Source: JANLTP01 sp031363055
Lineage (GTDB): Bacteria; Pseudomonadota; Gammaproteobacteria; Burkholderiales; Burkholderiaceae_E
NCBI GenBank assembly: GCA_031363055.1
Contig: JANLTP010000025.1
Location: 1 to 38,767 of the forward strand
Direction: 5' to 3'
Length of the DNA: 38,767 nt
The translations under genes and the position numbers were made by a program. Every line of letters begins with the position of its first letter. Positions within the stretch are counted from its first letter, which is position 1. The notes under the pieces were generated by a model. That model was given only the letters and a program-made list of their open reading frames with translations. It did not search any database and was not told the DNA's origin. Below are positions 1 through 7,575 of this stretch, piece after piece.

Positions 1-298
1 CGGATTTTGCGCCCGCCTCCATGCCGATCATGCTCGCCGCGCCCGGGCGGTTTTCAACGACGATGGGCTGTCCCAGTACTTTGCCGAGCTCGGCGGCAAT
101 CTCGCGGGTATTCACATCAGGGCCCGTACCGGGAGCGAAGGGCGCAATAAGGCGAATCGGCTTCGACGGATAGTCCTGGGCTGTGACATCGGGAGCGTGG
201 GTCAAGACAGAGACCGCGAGGGCAGAGGCAACGCCGAGGGCCATAACGAGTCGCCCGGCAACCCGATCGGCATTTTGTTTCAAGTCGAAAATGTTCAT
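1..298 (-). CDS. Bug/TctC-family periplasmic receptor, N-terminal part (runs off window edge)
   Basis: The frame is open from an ATG at 298 to the window edge, giving the first 99 residues. It begins with a charged N-terminus and a hydrophobic export segment (about residues 15-40). The Bug-family start of the mature protein follows: QDYPSKPIRLIAPFAPG, then GPDVNTREIAAELGK and PIVVENRPGA. The family consists of periplasmic solute receptors, usually orphan or with TctAB permeases, that bind carboxylates or related small organics. An AAGGAC ribosome site precedes the ATG. The GxGPDV motif is shared with the Bug receptor at 22841-23812, suggesting these two are closer to each other than to the one at 6622. 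No permease gene is visible. A phased repeat array lies about 100 bp upstream. The ligand cannot be predicted. Confidence 0.88.
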   Translation of the reverse strand, partial: MNIFDLKQNADRVAGRLVMALGVASALAVSVLTHAPDVTAQDYPSKPIRLIAPFAPGTGPDVNTREIAAELGKVLGQPIVVENRPGAASMIGMEAGAKS

Positions 299-380
299 GT
301 TCGTCCTTCAGGTGAGTTATTACGGATTGGCTCGAGGGTCGATCCGATGCACCGGGGTGGTGACAGGAGGTAGTCTGCGC

Positions 381-389
381 GGGGGGGGG
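381..389. repeat. Nine-G homopolymer in receptor leader
   Basis: Nine consecutive G on the plus strand (C on the gene-sense strand) sit between array A and the receptor start. An identical nine-G tract occupies the same relative position at 15347-15355. Tracts of this length are prone to slipped-strand length change. Confidence 0.6.
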
Positions 390-393
390 CGCT

Positions 394-443
394 GTCCTTA
401 AGCGATGCTAAAAAATCGCTAAACGTTTCTAAAGGTTGCTAAA
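394..443 (-). promoter_or_regulatory. Phased decamer array A upstream of Bug receptor
   Basis: On the plus strand this reads as GTCCTTAAG followed by units ending in CTAAA. TAA triplets start at 399, 409, 420, 430 and 440, a spacing of 10-11-10-10 bp. On the gene-sense strand the unit is TTTAGCAAC-like. It lies about 100 bp upstream of the receptor start at 298, with a nine-G tract (381-389, plus strand) between array and gene. The same spacing rule recurs at five other sites in the window. A multi-subunit regulator binding one face of the helix is inferred. Confidence 0.7.
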
Positions 444-480
444 CCGAGCGGGCGCCCTGGGAAAATAGATCAGGCGGCCT

Positions 481-531
481 ATGGCGCGCGAGGTGCTCGA
501 TCGTTTCGAGCGAATGGTTCTATCCCAACGG
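481..531 (+). pseudogene. Remnant of a DUF1778-type antitoxin
   Basis: Translation from 481 gives MAREVLDRFERMVLSQR. This matches the segment MAREVVDRSERIVLSQR inside the intact DUF1778 antitoxin at 2252-2524, and the DNA is near-identical over about 50 bp. Neither the preceding DNA-binding part nor the C-terminal toxin-binding tail is recognisable here, so this is a short internal fragment of a related antitoxin gene. It lies immediately beyond array A. Confidence 0.75.
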
Positions 532-573
532 TTTATAGCGCCTGATGTGATCGTGATGGCCTGTCCGAGCCGG

Positions 574-1752
574 TCACACGCCGCAGTCTCGCCAGCCAAT
601 GACGGCGACATCGTGATATTGATAACTGAGGTCTCCGCCGTAAACCAGCGCGGTCCGCTTAGCCTTGCCTATATGCTTTGAGACTGTTTCGAGCGACTTC
701 ACCCATTCCGGCTGAAAAGTGTGTCCGGATTTGCATTCAACGAGATCAATTCCGTCGGGCCGCTCTATTAGCAGGTCGACCTCATGCCCGACATTGTCCC
801 GCCAAAAATAGAATGGCGCTGAATCTCTACGGTTCGCATTCCAGGCAAATGCCTCAGCCACCAGCCAGGTTTCGAAAAGGGCGCCACGCAGGTAATGACT
901 CGACAACTGGCCCGGGGTCCTGATGTCCAGTAGCCACGCCGAGAGGCCCTGGTCGAGCATATAGAGCTTGGGCGCCTTAACCAAGCGCTTGCCGAAATTG
1001 ACGTGATAGGGTGGGACGCGGCGAATCAAAAAGCCGGCTTCAAGAATATTCAGCCAGGCGTTTGCGGTCCCGTGATTGACGCCGGCCTCGATGGCCAAGG
1101 CATGGACGTTAAGTAATTGCCCCGTGCGCGCTGCCACCAAGCGAAGAAACCTTTGGAACGTGCCCAAGTTCTGCACGGCCGACAACGATCGAACGTCACG
1201 TTCAATATAGGTATTGACGTAGTTCGCGTAGTACTCACTAGGCAAAAGCTGCTGGGCCCATACGGCGGGCATGCGCCCGTGCAACAGCATTTCATCAAGC
1301 GTGTCGGGCAACAGTTGCGCGTGCAACAATTCCGGATGACTGACGCCGTGCATTTCGAGCAGCGCCACCCGACCAGCAAGACTCTGCGCGATACCGCGAA
1401 GCAACGCGAAATTCTGCGAGCCTGACAGGATAAATCGTGTTTCGCGCCGAAATCCAACGCGAGGGTCGAACGACTCGTCGACCGTGGCTTGAATCCAGGA
1501 CAGCAGGCTTGGGACCAGCTGGATTTCGTCGATGATCAGGCGGTGCCCGGATTGCTGGAGGAATCGCTTCGGATCGGCAGCGGCGAACTCGCGAACCGAC
1601 GGGTCTTCGAGATTCACGTAGCCGAACCCGCGACTAGCGAGCACCGCTTTCAGCAACGTCGACTTGCCGGTCTGGCGCGCGCCGGTTAGCGCGATGACCG
1701 GATAATGATCGAGCGTGTCGAGAAGACGAGATTCTAGCGTTCTGGGGATCAA
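574..1752 (-). CDS. AAA-type ATPase with DUF4143 C-terminal domain
   Basis: A 392-residue protein of the AAA_14/DUF4143 family. Walker A GARQTGKS is at residues 24-31 and Walker B LIIDEIQ at about 72-78. The sensor-like FILSGSQNF follows, then a winged-helix-like middle and the DUF4143 signature KAPKLYMLDQGLSAWLL...LRGALFETWLVAE. Near the end, GHEVDLLIERPDGIDLVECKSG has the D...ExK pattern of a PD-(D/E)xK-like fold known in this family. The cellular role is unsettled; such genes are common in accessory and TA-rich DNA. The start is TTG at 1752, with no convincing ribosome site and no nearby ATG. A short imperfect dyad, TTGCTA (1757-1762) and TAGCAA (1784-1789), lies just upstream. A decayed fragment of a related gene is at 5690-5986. 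Confidence 0.87.
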   Translation of the reverse strand: MIPRTLESRLLDTLDHYPVIALTGARQTGKSTLLKAVLASRGFGYVNLEDPSVREFAAADPKRFLQQSGHRLIIDEIQLVPSLLSWIQATVDESFDPRVGFRRETRFILSGSQNFALLRGIAQSLAGRVALLEMHGVSHPELLHAQLLPDTLDEMLLHGRMPAVWAQQLLPSEYYANYVNTYIERDVRSLSAVQNLGTFQRFLRLVAARTGQLLNVHALAIEAGVNHGTANAWLNILEAGFLIRRVPPYHVNFGKRLVKAPKLYMLDQGLSAWLLDIRTPGQLSSHYLRGALFETWLVAEAFAWNANRRDSAPFYFWRDNVGHEVDLLIERPDGIDLVECKSGHTFQPEWVKSLETVSKHIGKAKRTALVYGGDLSYQYHDVAVIGWRDCGV

Positions 1753-2203
1753 AATATTGCTACTTTACAGTGCAATCGTAATATAGCAACTTTTTCCCTG
1801 GATGCAAATTTTGAATCACAAAGGCGTCGAGGACATTGAATTGCGTTCTGCTGAATCGACTAATTAGATTGAGGATAGGTGTTCGGCTTAAAGCGCGAGA
1901 CCCCTTGCGAGTTAAGCATGCCGATGCAAACTGGGACGCAGCCGGTCTGAGCGCCGCTGAAACCACCGCCGCTGATTTATTTCATGGCATCGAATCAGGT
2001 TGACCTCACACCGTGTGCAGCAGCATTTGCCCGTGAGCCGATGCTCGAGGCGGCGCCCGTGCGTCAAGTCCAAAGTGGTTAAGGATCGTCTCAATCACCT
2101 CTACCAGTGCGCGGAGGCCCTGGCGTGGTCGAGAATCGACTGTTAATGCCGATTGTAAATTCCCCAAAATCGATCGAGCGGCCGAAGGCAACTTGACGCG
2201 ATA
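1753..2203. other. Intergenic region without a recognisable gene
   Basis: About 450 bp between the divergently oriented ATPase and the TA operator. A plus-strand frame (1911-2003) reads WDAAGLSAAETTAADLFHGIESG and then stops; it resembles a protein C-terminus but matches no family I can name. Nothing else was recognised. Confidence 0.4.
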
Positions 2204-2232
2204 ACTCTGTACGGATATTATCCGTACAGAGT
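2204..2232. promoter_or_regulatory. Perfect 29-bp palindrome, likely operator of the DUF1778-GNAT pair
   Basis: Two 14-bp arms (ACTCTGTACGGATA and its exact complement) surround a single central T at 2218. The palindrome ends 19 bp before the antitoxin ATG at 2252, where an autoregulatory operator for an RHH antitoxin is expected. Binding by the antitoxin or the antitoxin-toxin complex is inferred from how TacAT-type systems are regulated. Confidence 0.8.
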
Positions 2233-2251
2233 CACGAATTGGGAACACACA

Positions 2252-2524
2252 ATGTCGAGCACAGTCCGCGAAGATCGCATCGAACTGCGAGCAACCAAAG
2301 AAGAGAAACAACTTCTGGCTACGGCGGCTGCATACGAGCGGCTGGACGTGACCGGATTCATCATGCGTAACATCTTGCCGATGGCGCGCGAGGTGGTCGA
2401 TCGTTCCGAGCGAATTGTTCTATCCCAGCGCGATGCGAAACGTGTACTCGAACTTCTCGAGAACCCGCCACAACCCACCGAAGCGCTCGTCGCTGCGGCC
2501 CGGCGCCGAACCAAACGCCAATGA
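2252..2524 (+). CDS. DUF1778 ribbon-helix-helix antitoxin (TacA-like)
   Basis: A 90-residue protein. Its N-terminal RHH region, REDRIELRATKEEKQLLATAAAYERLDVTGFIMRNIL, is typical of DUF1778. The C-terminal tail, VLSQRDAKRVLELLENPPQPT, is the toxin-neutralising segment in this family. It binds and inhibits the GNAT toxin encoded directly downstream and represses its own promoter. The stop overlaps the toxin start (ATGA), indicating translational coupling. A perfect palindrome lies 19 bp upstream of the ATG. The module appears intact. Confidence 0.92.
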   Translation: MSSTVREDRIELRATKEEKQLLATAAAYERLDVTGFIMRNILPMAREVVDRSERIVLSQRDAKRVLELLENPPQPTEALVAAARRRTKRQ

Positions 2525-3045
2525 CCGGTCGACTCGATTGGCGTGGAGCGGCGATCGAACGACATCACGACCGGAAGTTGTTCGACTGCGGATCGGTTGA
2601 ATTAAATATCTACCTGCAGCGGTACGCGCGTCAGAATCACGAGAGTGGTGGCGCCAAAACGTTTGTCGCCGAGGCAGCGAGCGAGCCGTCTCGCGTGCTT
2701 GGGTTTTACTCGATCAGTCCCGGTGCGCTCGAGTTCGCGCGGGTACCCGCCAATCTGACCAAGAAATTCGGGCGCTACGTTCTGCCGGTGTTTCGTTTGG
2801 GTCGTTTGGCGGTAGACCATACTGCCCAGGGACGCGGTCTGGGCGGTGAATTGTTGCTCGCGGCGGGCGAGCGGGCATTGGCTGTGGCTAACGAAGTTGG
2901 CGGAGTTGCACTCGCTATCGGCGCGAAGGACAGCAACGCCGCGATCTGGTATCAGCGGTTTGGTGCTCTACCGCTTCTAGATGATGCTCTGAAGCTGATT
3001 CTGCCATTGAGTGTGATTGCCGCTGCAATCAATATAGCCAAGTAG
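2521..3045 (+). CDS. GNAT-family acetyltransferase toxin (TacT-like)
   Basis: A 174-residue GCN5-related N-acetyltransferase. The N-terminus (FDCGSVELNIYLQRYARQNHESGGAKTFVAE) is characteristic of toxins paired with DUF1778 proteins. The core carries RLAVDHTAQGRGLGGELL, the acetyl-CoA pyrophosphate-binding motif, and later AIWYQRFGALPL. Characterised relatives acetylate the amino group of aminoacyl-tRNAs and stop translation. Length and motifs look complete, so the toxin is probably functional. It overlaps the antitoxin by four bases. Confidence 0.9.
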   Translation: MTGRLDWRGAAIERHHDRKLFDCGSVELNIYLQRYARQNHESGGAKTFVAEAASEPSRVLGFYSISPGALEFARVPANLTKKFGRYVLPVFRLGRLAVDHTAQGRGLGGELLLAAGERALAVANEVGGVALAIGAKDSNAAIWYQRFGALPLLDDALKLILPLSVIAAAINIAK

Positions 3046-3111
3046 GCCCTACGAAATCGAGCTGAATCGAACTCAGTGTTTTCGAGAAATAGCTTAAGGT
3101 ATTCCGGACGT

Positions 3112-3345
3112 ATGGAAAATAATCATCCACGCATATCGATCGATCCAGAGCGAAGATTCGGAAAACCGTGCGTCCGCGGTACGCGTATCACGGTCGGTGA
3201 CGTGCTGAGTTGGTTGGCGGCGGGCATGAGTTTTGACGAGATCATCGTGGATTTTCCGCAGCTCACGGGCGCCGACATCCTTGCTTGCCTGGCCTATGCG
3301 GCGGCGCGTGAACAGCATTCCGTTCGAATCACGTTAGCGGCGTGA
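3112..3345 (+). CDS. DUF433 family antitoxin
   Basis: A 77-residue protein starting at ATG 3112. The DUF433 core is clear: ISIDPERRFGKPCVRGTRITVGDVLSWLAAGMSFDEIIVDFPQLTGADILACLAYAA. DUF433 proteins are winged-helix-like antitoxins usually encoded just upstream of a DUF5615 PIN-like toxin. Here the stop overlaps the GTG of such a toxin gene, but the toxin is cut after about 11 residues. The antitoxin is therefore intact but orphaned. An in-frame upstream start at 3076 is possible but adds sequence foreign to the family. Confidence 0.88.
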   Translation: MENNHPRISIDPERRFGKPCVRGTRITVGDVLSWLAAGMSFDEIIVDFPQLTGADILACLAYAAAREQHSVRITLAA

Positions 3346-3374
3346 AACTCCTATTAGACGAAAACCTTTCGCGC
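3342..3374 (+). pseudogene. Truncated DUF5615 PIN-like toxin
   Basis: A GTG at 3342 overlaps the antitoxin stop and encodes MKLLLDENLSR, the canonical N-terminus of DUF5615 toxins including the first acidic active-site residue. After about residue 11 the reading no longer resembles the family (RPCCYPQMRSR...). Full-length relatives are roughly 110-120 residues, so nearly the whole catalytic domain is lost. The remaining bases up to the cytochrome gene end at 3477 show no recognisable coding sequence. Confidence 0.78.
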
Positions 3375-3476
3375 CCATGTTGCTACCCGCAAATGCGATC
3401 ACGCGCTAACGCCGCCGTTGATTGCTTACACAGCGGCTTTATAGTGGAACCGACCGGGCGCGGCCCCTTGGGACGT

Positions 3477-4484
3477 CTACGGATCCAGCGAGCCGACATA
3501 CGCCGCGAGCGCGATAATGTCTTCCGGCGAAAGTTTTTCAACGGCTTGCTTCATCAGCGCGCCGGCGACCGCCGAACGACCGCCCGTCTTGAATTCATAG
3601 AGCTGGCGCACGATGTAGGTCGGCGAGCGTCCGGCGATACCAGGAATCGGGCCGACGCCCTTCAATGCCGGTCCGTGACAGATGCCACAGGCTAGGGTGG
3701 TTCCGGAGCCGCCGGTCTTGGCCAGCGTTTCGCCCTTGGCCACGCTTCCGACCGGCACATAGGCCGTGAAAGTCGAATGCGTGTCGCGAAGTTCGAACTG
3801 TTCTTCGTTATCCGGAAATTCGACGATGCGGCCACCGAGAGGCTCGGTACCACCACCCGGACTCTTGGTGAAAAACAGTCGCGCTTCGCCGGTCTTCGGA
3901 ATCGTCTCGGCCTCGACGACCTTGACATTACGCTTAGGCTTTAACGCCGCAAAATATTGAGCAGCGGCGAGAGCCTCGGCATCGGTCATGCCTTTGACCG
4001 CGCCCATCATGAATGATGTGGATGTCCTGTCAGGACCGGACATCTTTCTCGCGCCGCTTTTGAAATCGGCGATTTGCTGCACGAAATAGCTGACGGGCAG
4101 TCCGGCGAGATTTGCGTTCTCGGGACCGCCAGTGCCCTCGGCACGATGGCAGGAGCCGCAAGCGCGAACATCCGGCTTTCGGCCGTTGGCTACAATATCC
4201 GGCATTGGCCCATGGTCGCCCGGATGCCAGTCCGGCGCGACAAACAGATCGCGCGCCTGCTTCCAACTGTAACTCGCGCTACTGCCGGGGAGCGAATGGG
4301 GCTTGTCGTCCGGCGGCGGCACCTTGACATTCGGGTCCCAGATAAAGGCCCAATTGGGAAGTGCGTCGGCAGCCGGCGCGGCGGGCGAGCCGCTGCTTTG
4401 GGCGTGGCTAATGCTGCTGATGGCGATGGCCACTACACCCAGCGCATAAAGCAAAGAGTTTTTGAAAGTTTTCATGATTGACAT
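3477..4484 (-). CDS. Exported diheme cytochrome c (c4-like)
   Basis: A 335-residue protein with an N-terminal signal peptide (LLYALGVVAIAISSISHAQS). Two haem-attachment motifs are visible: CGSCH at residues 109-113 and CGICH at 266-270. Both cytochrome domains contain the related segments LPVSYFVQQIADFKSG and SPTYIVRQLYEFKTG, and Met ligands are available. It would act as a periplasmic electron carrier. Its ATG overlaps the TAA of the upstream receptor gene by one base, so the two are co-translated; an alternative ATG lies at 4475. No cognate dehydrogenase is visible in the window. Confidence 0.88.
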   Translation of the reverse strand: MSIMKTFKNSLLYALGVVAIAISSISHAQSSGSPAAPAADALPNWAFIWDPNVKVPPPDDKPHSLPGSSASYSWKQARDLFVAPDWHPGDHGPMPDIVANGRKPDVRACGSCHRAEGTGGPENANLAGLPVSYFVQQIADFKSGARKMSGPDRTSTSFMMGAVKGMTDAEALAAAQYFAALKPKRNVKVVEAETIPKTGEARLFFTKSPGGGTEPLGGRIVEFPDNEEQFELRDTHSTFTAYVPVGSVAKGETLAKTGGSGTTLACGICHGPALKGVGPIPGIAGRSPTYIVRQLYEFKTGGRSAVAGALMKQAVEKLSPEDIIALAAYVGSLDP

Positions 4485-5509
4485 TAACTCCGATACAAAC
4501 CGTTGATATAACCCGTGCGCACCATCTCGTCCACAAAAGAGGCATCGCTCAAATCCTCTGAACGCAGGCTAGCAACCGCAGGCAACTCGCGAGCGAACGC
4601 GCTTCTCAGTCGCGGCATTTGTGAATCGAAGGTCGGTGTTGGTATTGCGCGAAACAGCGGCGCGTAATACGCATGCAGCGCCTCGACCGCCTTTCGATCA
4701 CTGATCTGCAGATAGCTTTGGAGCAACGGGACAGCGTGGTCCGGCTTGGTCTTGAACATCGCGATTGTTTCAACCGACGCCTTGGCAAATCGCGCAACCA
4801 GTTCCCGATTCGAAGCGATCAGGCGCCTGGTGGTCACAATGCCACCTGCCCCATACGGAATACCGGCAAGGCTGTTCAAGCCGAACTCGGTCTGCGCCAT
4901 AAACTTCAAATCGATCGGCAAATAGCCGGCGTCGATTTCGCCATTGCCGAGCGCCTTGCAGACCGCTTGAAATGATCCGAGCGTGAGGACGGTGGCGGAG
5001 ACGCCCCATTTGTCGAGCAGCGCTTGAACATACTTGCCGAACTGACCGTTCGCGTCGACGCCGCCAATTCGTGCACCGGCCAATTGCTCGGGTTTGGTGA
5101 TACTTCGCCGGGACATAAGAAACGCGACATCGTGAGGTTCGGCGACGCCGACAATCAAGACCGGATCCTGACCCTGCAAAACCCCCTGGACGACGGGTGT
5201 GTCGCCGGTATGGCAGAACTCCCAGTCTCCCCGTAGCGTGCCCGCAGCCGCACGCGGGCCGCCAGTCTCCAGGGTCAGTTTCATGTCGAAACCGTGCTTC
5301 TTGAATATGCCGGCTTCGACACCGATCCAAATCACACTTTGAACGGCCGATCGCAATGCAATTGCAGCGCGAATGGTCGTCGGATTGCCGACCTCGTTGG
5401 CGGAATTCAGGGCGAGATTGGGCTTCTCGGTCTGTTTCGTGGTCTCAGCTCTCGTGGACCAAGGGGCTATTCCCGTGAGCGATGCGAGCAACACTGTTCG
5501 GCGGTCCAT
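4484..5509 (-). CDS. NMT1/SsuA-type ABC transporter substrate-binding protein
   Basis: About 341 residues from ATG 5509 (AGGAG six bases upstream; a TTG at 5515 is less likely). A Tat- or Sec-like leader, MDRRTVLLASLTGIAPW, is followed by AIALRSAVQSVIWIGVEAGIFKKHGFDMKLTLETGGPRAAAGTLRGDWEFCHTGDTPVVQGVLQGQDPVLIVG. This is typical of THI5/nitrate/sulfonate-type receptors, and RSITKPEQLAGARIGG is the usual hinge signature. No permease or ATPase gene is adjacent, so it is an orphan receptor. It is coupled to a diheme cytochrome c gene and preceded by phased array B. The ligand is unknown. Confidence 0.85.
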   Translation of the reverse strand: MDRRTVLLASLTGIAPWSTRAETTKQTEKPNLALNSANEVGNPTTIRAAIALRSAVQSVIWIGVEAGIFKKHGFDMKLTLETGGPRAAAGTLRGDWEFCHTGDTPVVQGVLQGQDPVLIVGVAEPHDVAFLMSRRSITKPEQLAGARIGGVDANGQFGKYVQALLDKWGVSATVLTLGSFQAVCKALGNGEIDAGYLPIDLKFMAQTEFGLNSLAGIPYGAGGIVTTRRLIASNRELVARFAKASVETIAMFKTKPDHAVPLLQSYLQISDRKAVEALHAYYAPLFRAIPTPTFDSQMPRLRSAFARELPAVASLRSEDLSDASFVDEMVRTGYINGLYRS

Positions 5510-5561
5510 GGTCAACTCCTGCGTGATGACAAATGCAGTTTGCGCCCCGGATTGCGTTGCC

Positions 5562-5611
5562 GTCCTTAAGCATTGTTAAGCGGCTGCTAAAGGTTGCTAA
5601 TTTTTGCTAAT
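5562..5611 (-). promoter_or_regulatory. Phased decamer array B upstream of NMT1-type receptor
   Basis: GTCCTTAAG on the plus strand, then units ending in GTTAAG, GCTAAA, GCTAAT and GCTAAT. TAA triplets begin at 5567, 5577, 5588, 5598 and 5608, a spacing of 10-11-10-10 bp identical to array A. The proximal box is 58 bp from the receptor ATG at 5509. Confidence 0.7.
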
Positions 5612-5634
5612 TCGAAGGCGCGGCATTGCAAATA

Positions 5635-5677
5635 TTTCCAAGCAAGCGTTTCCGCAGAAATTGCGTCTGCTTGGAAA
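5635..5677. repeat. 10-bp inverted repeat next to array B
   Basis: TTTCCAAGCA (5635-5644) and its exact complement (5668-5677) flank 23 bp, with a nested CGTTTCC/GGAAACG pair. It could be a hairpin or a regulator site. It lies between array B and the ATPase remnant. Confidence 0.5.
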
Positions 5678-5689
5678 CGTCTGCGTGCT

Positions 5690-5986
5690 CTATTGAACAT
5701 CCCATGGCAATGCCCACTCCGATTCAGTCAACTGGGTTTTTTCCTGGGCCGGCGCAATGATCAACCCTGGCGCAATCTTCAGATGGGGGTTTGCATCGCG
5801 AAAGGACAGATTGCCGCGGGTGTCCGCCATCTGTTTGCGAAGTTCAGCGCAGACGGCCGACTCGAACAGTGCATCGGTAAGCGGATGACCGGCCAAGGCC
5901 TGCGGGGTCGAGATCCACTGCAGGGCGCATGCAAGTCCGGTATCGCTCAGGCAACTCTCGGGTTTACCACTGACGCGCTTGAGCAC
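5690..5986 (-). pseudogene. Remnant of an AAA/DUF4143 ATPase (C-terminal part)
   Basis: The segment LKRVSGKPESCLSDTGLACALQWISTPQALAGHPLTDALFESAVCAELRKQ matches the DUF4143 domain layout of the intact ATPase at 574-1752 (KAPKLYMLDQGLSAWLL...LRGALFETWLVAE). No Walker A or B half is present upstream; an in-frame stop interrupts before VEIPAYNNN at about 6005. The C-terminal nuclease-like motif is also lost. This is the decayed tail of a second gene of the same family. Confidence 0.78.
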
Positions 5987-6149
5987 ATTGTTGTTGTAGG
6001 CCGGAATCTCGACCTACTGAAAGGTGTCGCGCACAAGAGGAGCCACAATTGCGTGATGTCGGGCGGGGTCAGCGGGTAGCTTGTCACCGAGTTGAAGACG
6101 ACGGCGCAACGCCTCACTTCTAGTGCGCATAGGTTCTAGAATACGATCA

Positions 6150-6310
6150 CTTTACGCACAACTTCAATTCAACCCACATCCGAAGCTGGCCGAGCGGGTC
6201 CATGTCCTGCTGCAAAGCGCTGGAATCGCGGTGCGCATTGATTCCGAGCGCGGTTACGATCACGGCATGTTTTTGCCGCTGATGGTAGCGGTCGGCGCGG
6301 CCGGAAATGA
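6150..6310 (+). pseudogene. Remnant of a LigB-type extradiol dioxygenase
   Basis: The frame reads YAQLQFNPHPKLAERVHVLLQSAGIAVRIDSERGYDHGMFLPLMVAVGAAGND. This resembles the middle of LigB/DODA-type (class III) extradiol dioxygenases, in which GxDHGxxxPL contains a metal-binding His. The N-terminal and C-terminal parts are missing. The fragment suggests a lost aromatic ring-cleavage gene. Confidence 0.68.
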
Positions 6311-6482
6311 TGCGGCACGCAGCGTTTATCACGAAGACAATTTCGTCGGCGGGTTACTGCGTCGAGCTTCGTGTTCAGCGCTGCACAATAACAGCGCAAT
6401 AGCAGCGCAAAAACAGCGTTTAAATTTCCTCTGCTCAGACAAGTGTTCGATTCGCATGTGCTGAGAATCGTTCCAGTTTGCA

Positions 6483-6530
6483 GCGTCACGATCCATGAGC
6501 GTCACGATCCGTAAGCGTCACGGTTGCTCT
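6483..6530. repeat. 16-bp tandem repeat, three copies
   Basis: GCGTCACG recurs at 6483, 6499 and 6515, exactly 16 bp apart; the first two units are nearly identical over their full length. It lies in the non-coding stretch between the dioxygenase remnant and the Bug receptor gene. Confidence 0.75.
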
Positions 6531-6621
6531 GGAACTTTGATTTCAAGGCCAGCCGCCGCGCGATCAGTATCATGATGCCCTGACGGGTCGGATCCCGATT
6601 TCTGTCCTTGAGGAGACTGAA

Positions 6622-7491
6622 ATGAACCAAACAAAGCGCGCATCCCTGGGATCGATCGGCGCGCTCGCCGCTGCGCACGGAGTCTTGAGCGGCGCGCCAT
6701 TCGTGCTCGGCAGCCAAGCGCGCGCCCAGGCGAACTGGCCGACCCGCCCGGTCAAATACATCAATCCGTTTCCGGCCGGCGGCGCCACAGATACGTTGTC
6801 GCGGCTGTATTGCGCGAAGATGAGCGAACTGACCGGCCAACAATTCGTCGTCGAGAACATTGGCGGTGGTGGCGGCGACATTGGCGTCACGGCGGTTGCG
6901 CGGGCGCGGTCCGATGGCTACACGATAGGTATGGGCGGCGTCTTCTCACACGGCATCGCGCCGACTTTAAAAGCGGGCAAACTGCCGTTCGATCCTGAGC
7001 GCGATTTCACCTTCATCACGAACCTGTATTCGCTGCCCAACTTTCTGGTCGGCTTTAACGGTGTGCCCGCCAACACGGTGCCCGAGTTGATTACGCTGCT
7101 GCGCAAAAATCCTGGCAAATACAGCTACGCGTCGTCGGGCTTCGGCACAACCTTGCACATCAGCGGCGAGATGTTCAAGCTCTTGGCGGAAGTCGACATG
7201 ACGCATGTGCCGTATCGCGGTGGCGCCCCCGCCATGGTCGACGTCTTAGGCGGCCAGGTTCACCTGATCTTCGACAATATTCCGGGTTCGCTTGCGCAAT
7301 ACAAACCGGGTAAGGTCAAGGGTTACGGGGTGAGCAGTGCCACGCGCAGTCCGGTTGTCCCCGATATGCCGGCGCTCGCCGAGTTTCTGCCTGGCTTTGA
7401 CATCAGTTCCTGGGCGAACCTGTGCGGCCCGGCGACATTATTCGGCGGGCAAAGATTACGATTGACGGCTAGTCTGATTGGCCGTCAATAA
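6622..7491 (+). CDS. Bug/TctC-family receptor with truncated or rearranged C-terminus
   Basis: A 289-residue reading frame with a good GAGGAG ribosome site. It has a twin hydrophobic leader and the Bug signatures NWPTRPVKYINPFPAGGATDTLSR, QFVVENIGGGGGDIG, ARSDGYTIGMG and THVPYRGGAPAMVDVLGGQVHLIFDN. Homology ends at SSWANLCGPA; the last about 19 residues (TLFGGQRLRLTASLIGRQ) are unlike the family, which normally continues about 45-50 residues further. A 15-bp tandem repeat begins immediately after the stop. The missing lobe segment normally closes the fold, so function is doubtful. No phased array precedes this gene. Confidence 0.82.
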   Translation: MNQTKRASLGSIGALAAAHGVLSGAPFVLGSQARAQANWPTRPVKYINPFPAGGATDTLSRLYCAKMSELTGQQFVVENIGGGGGDIGVTAVARARSDGYTIGMGGVFSHGIAPTLKAGKLPFDPERDFTFITNLYSLPNFLVGFNGVPANTVPELITLLRKNPGKYSYASSGFGTTLHISGEMFKLLAEVDMTHVPYRGGAPAMVDVLGGQVHLIFDNIPGSLAQYKPGKVKGYGVSSATRSPVVPDMPALAEFLPGFDISSWANLCGPATLFGGQRLRLTASLIGRQ

Positions 7492-7493
7492 GT

Positions 7494-7553
7494 GTCCTTG
7501 AAGAAGCGTCCGTTGAAGAATCGTCCCGTGAAGCAGTTCGCCGTGAAGACTCG
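7494..7553. repeat. 15-bp tandem repeat, four imperfect copies
   Basis: The core GAAG of units resembling GTCCGTTGAAGAATC recurs at 7500, 7515, 7530 and 7545, exactly 15 bp apart. It directly follows the damaged Bug gene. Confidence 0.7.
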
Positions 7554-7575
7554 ATTACGAGGTATTGGTAACAAA

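Noticed and set aside
1911..2003. Plus-strand frame reading WDAAGLSAAETTAADLFHGIESG as an antitoxin tail
   Set aside because: It looks protein-like but no family could be named, and no start or upstream domain is present.
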